Shown piece by piece: positions 61,756 to 64,000 of a stretch of DNA of 64,000 nucleotides. Position numbers and translations under genes: made by a program. Origin of the DNA: Candidatus Brachythrix odensensis (GTDB taxonomy: Bacteria; Chloroflexota; Anaerolineae; J036; Brachytrichaceae); the NCBI GenBank assembly GCA_016714465.1, contig JADKDT010000005.1, forward strand, positions 248,001 through 312,000, read 5' to 3'. Numbering within the stretch: position 1 is the first letter of the stretch; each line of letters begins with the position of its first letter. Below the pieces are notes generated by a model. That model searched no databases. It was not told the DNA's origin and saw only the letters and a list, made by a program, of their open reading frames with translations.

Positions 61756-64000
61756 TTGAAAGGCAGGTGTTTCGCGATCGTGCTGGGCATCATCCTGGCG
61801 TCAGGAAGAGGCGTTGACCTGGCAAATGCAGCGTCGCCGTCTTCCCATCCCCCGAAAACCCACCCTTCGGGGGATGCGGCTGCGGAGGGCATGAACCTGG
61901 AATGGCGCGCGACGCTCCCCGAGCTGACCCGCCAGGCGGACGGCGCGCTGAATGCGCATATCCCTGGTTATGCCCAAAGCGACGCGCCCGGCCTGCCGCA
62001 ATTGCCGATCACGACGACGTTGGTGGTCCTGCCGGCTGGCGCGCACCCCACCCTGGAAGTCGTCCAGATCGAAGAAAGCGACCTGCCCCTGACCGGCGCC
62101 CTGCGCCGCTCGCCCCGTCCGGCGGGGGTGTTGCGCACCGCGGACGGCGACATCATCGGCGGGGCCTATGCCGACGACGGGGAGACGGCCTGTTCCGAGG
62201 TGGAGGGTTGCCCCAACCCATTTGATTCGCCGCTGACGCTCACTCCGCTCGGACTGGTGCGCGGCGTGTCGCTCGCCCGGCTTACCTTTGCGCCCGTTCG
62301 GCCGTTGGCCGGCATGTTGCGGGTCACCACCTATCTCCGCGTCTTTGTGCGATTCAATGTCGCGGGCGGCGCGACTGCGGCCCCAATTGCTTCGGAGTCC
62401 GCCCCGGCCGATCCACTTCTCGCAGTCCTCAAGCGCTCGGTGATCAATCCGGAGCAGGTGAGACCCGCGCCCCTGCCTGCGGTCGCTATGTCCCGGCCCC
62501 AAACCGCGCCCCCACGCGCCCTCGTCTTTGTGAGCCAACCCGGCCTGACCGAATTGACTTATGACAGCCTGGCCGCGATCGGGTTTCCCCTCGCCGGGGT
62601 CGATCCGCATCAGCTGCGCCTCACCCGGGCCGGCGCTGAGATCGCGCTGGAATGGGACGGGAATGCAAACGCAGGCTTTGAGCCCAGTGAACGCCTGCTG
62701 TTCTACGCCGCCCCCCGCTTCAGCCGCTGGACGCGCGAGGATGTCTACGCCCTTTCCGTCGGCGACCTGCCCGGCCTGCGCATGGTGAGCCGCCCGGCCA
62801 ATCCGGCGCCGCAACCGCCCGGGACCGCCTGGGTAACTCAAACCTACGAAGTCAACTCTCTCTACACGCCGGTCTGTTTCTGCGGGCGGCTGCCGCTCGG
62901 GCGTGACGGGGATCGCTGGACCTGGGACGATGTGCGCCAGCCCGATCGGGCTCGCCCCGCGTATGCGATCGGCGGCTTGCCCGCGCTCGATACAAGCCAG
63001 GCCGCGACCCTGACCGTGTGGCTGATCAGCTACACAGAGCTCCTGGGAATCGCCCCCGATCATCGGGTCGACGTCGCCCTCAACGGGCGCGGCCTTGGGC
63101 GGATCGAGTGGGATGGCCGGCAGGCCATCACCGCCACTTTCGCCATCACCCCCGGGGTGTTGATCGCCGCCAACAACGCCCTCAGCCTGACCCTGCCCGG
63201 AGTGGGGAGCGTCGTGGAGGGCATGTGGCTCGACGCGTTTACGCTGCGCTACGCGCGCAGCGCCGTCGCGGCCGGGTCCTCGCTCGCTTTCGCGGGGGAT
63301 GCCGCGCCGCGCGCCTACACCGTGGGACTGACCGCAACGGCCGGTCTGCGCGGCTATGACGTGAGCAACCCGGACGTTCCCATCAGCCTGTCCGGGCTGA
63401 ATGCCGCGCCTATCCTGCTGTCCGATCCCATCAGCGGCGGCGGGCGCAGCTACGCGCTGACCTCGGCCGCCGCGATCCAGGTCCCGGCCCGCCTGCGGAT
63501 GGCGGCCGAACTGCAGCCGGCGAGCGGGGCCGACTATGTCGTCGTCGCCCCTGCGGCGTTCACGCCCGCGCTGGCCGAGCTGATCGCGCTGCGACAGAGC
63601 CAGGGTCTGACCGTGGTGGTTGAAGACCTGCAGGCCGTCTACGATGCGTTTGATGGCCGGCCCACCCCCGAGGCGATCCGGGCCTATCTGAAATCCGCCT
63701 ACGACACCTGGAATCCGCGCCCGACCTACGTCTTGCTGATGGGCGATGGCAACTATGATCCCAAACGGTATCGGGCCAACTCGAAGGAAACGCTGCTCCC
63801 GCCGTATCTGGCCGATGTGGATCCGTGGATGGGAGAGACGGCCGCCGACAACCGTTATGCGCTGCTCGACGGCGGCCCGGACGTCCTGCCGGATGTTCTG
63901 ATCGGCCGCCTGCCGGTCAACACGATCACGGAGACGCGCGCCTGGTGGACAAGATCGTCCGTTATGAGAATGCGCCCGAGCCCGGTGGATGGAACGGGGA
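61756..64000 (+). CDS. Gingipain-like (peptidase C25 family) exported protein, cut by window end
   Basis: The frame is open from a TTG at 61756 (KGRCFAIVLGIILASG signal; an ATG at 61891 is the alternative) to the window edge, about 748 residues. A propeptide-like region is followed by beta-rich domains. The start of a C25 domain follows: DYVVVAPAAFTPALAELIALRQSQGLTVVVEDLQAVYDAF, PTYVLLMGDGNYDP, then DNRYALLDGG...PDVLIGRLPVNTITE. The catalytic His/Cys lie beyond the window. Near 63942 the frame slips by one base (expected LVDKIVRYENAPEP). It is probably a secreted cysteine endopeptidase acting on surface or extracellular proteins. Confidence 0.8.
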   Translation, partial: MKGRCFAIVLGIILASGRGVDLANAASPSSHPPKTHPSGDAAAEGMNLEWRATLPELTRQADGALNAHIPGYAQSDAPGLPQLPITTTLVVLPAGAHPTLEVVQIEESDLPLTGALRRSPRPAGVLRTADGDIIGGAYADDGETACSEVEGCPNPFDSPLTLTPLGLVRGVSLARLTFAPVRPLAGMLRVTTYLRVFVRFNVAGGATAAPIASESAPADPLLAVLKRSVINPEQVRPAPLPAVAMSRPQTAPPRALVFVSQPGLTELTYDSLAAIGFPLAGVDPHQLRLTRAGAEIALEWDGNANAGFEPSERLLFYAAPRFSRWTREDVYALSVGDLPGLRMVSRPANPAPQPPGTAWVTQTYEVNSLYTPVCFCGRLPLGRDGDRWTWDDVRQPDRARPAYAIGGLPALDTSQAATLTVWLISYTELLGIAPDHRVDVALNGRGLGRIEWDGRQAITATFAITPGVLIAANNALSLTLPGVGSVVEGMWLDAFTLRYARSAVAAGSSLAFAGDAAPRAYTVGLTATAGLRGYDVSNPDVPISLSGLNAAPILLSDPISGGGRSYALTSAAAIQVPARLRMAAELQPASGADYVVVAPAAFTPALAELIALRQSQGLTVVVEDLQAVYDAFDGRPTPEAIRAYLKSAYDTWNPRPTYVLLMGDGNYDPKRYRANSKETLLPPYLADVDPWMGETAADNRYALLDGGPDVLPDVLIGRLPVNTITETRAWWTRSSVMRMRPSPVDGTG

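Noticed and set aside
61801..63063. A 420-residue minus-strand frame near the right end
   Set aside because: The plus strand has a continuous exported-protein frame with C25 peptidase features over the same bases.

Overview
The window is high-GC bacterial DNA that looks chromosomal and reads like a metagenome-derived contig. Protein style points to Chloroflexota (Anaerolineae/Caldilineae-like): SARP/BTAD-type AAA regulators over 1100 residues long, exported proteins ending in a Y-x-P-L tail, Thr-Pro-rich secreted proteins, a DUF3494 ice-binding-like protein, a tocopherol-cyclase-like protein and a CsbD/GlsB/YggT/YtxH stress cluster. This is inference from gene content; no rRNA, tRNA or CRISPR array was seen.

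Layout. 0-1.4 kb: tail of an HTH-type protein and an MBL-fold hydrolase. 1.5-12.5 kb: a polymorphic-toxin (RHS) locus on the minus strand. Its parts are one RHS gene of about 8.3 kb broken by four frameshifts, with two PA14 domains and an exchangeable C-terminal toxin plus immunity gene, and behind it a displaced second toxin/immunity cassette. A remnant of an MBL-hydrolase 3' end lies beyond it, so MBL 3' ends flank the island. 12.9-22.3 kb: housekeeping genes, with dtd and a branched-chain amino-acid set (ilvB-ilvN-ilvC, then leuA). ilvB is preceded by a textbook promoter, a Leu/Val/Ile-rich leader peptide and an attenuator with mutually exclusive hairpins. 22.7-29.6 kb: accessory genes, several truncated (amidase, UppS family, FAD reductase). 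29.5-41.6 kb: two copies of a divergent pair (small secreted Cys protein / giant SARP regulator) flanking a beta-helix surface protein. 41.6-44 kb: a damaged arfB gene runs into 1.4 kb of almost pure G and then an Illumina-adapter-like 9-mer. This is an assembly artefact, so linkage across it is unproven. 44-48.9 kb: DUF1349, DUF3592, ICMT-like, then a TetR-controlled redox pair. 49-55.5 kb: GT4-GH130 mannan pair, SDR and nitronate-monooxygenase-like genes. 55.5-60.1 kb: histidine kinase/response regulator, receiver-only protein and the small membrane/stress proteins. 60.2-64 kb: exported proteins, ending in a gingipain-like (C25) peptidase cut by the window edge.

Two patterns run through the window. 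First, many gene ends carry long, usually perfect hairpins (up to 37 bp) with tiny loops (GAA, GGA, AAA, TCC), and three of them share one core sequence. Second, single-base frameshifts are frequent. In one place three missing Gs within 45 bases cancel out, which suggests consensus error rather than gene decay for at least part of them.
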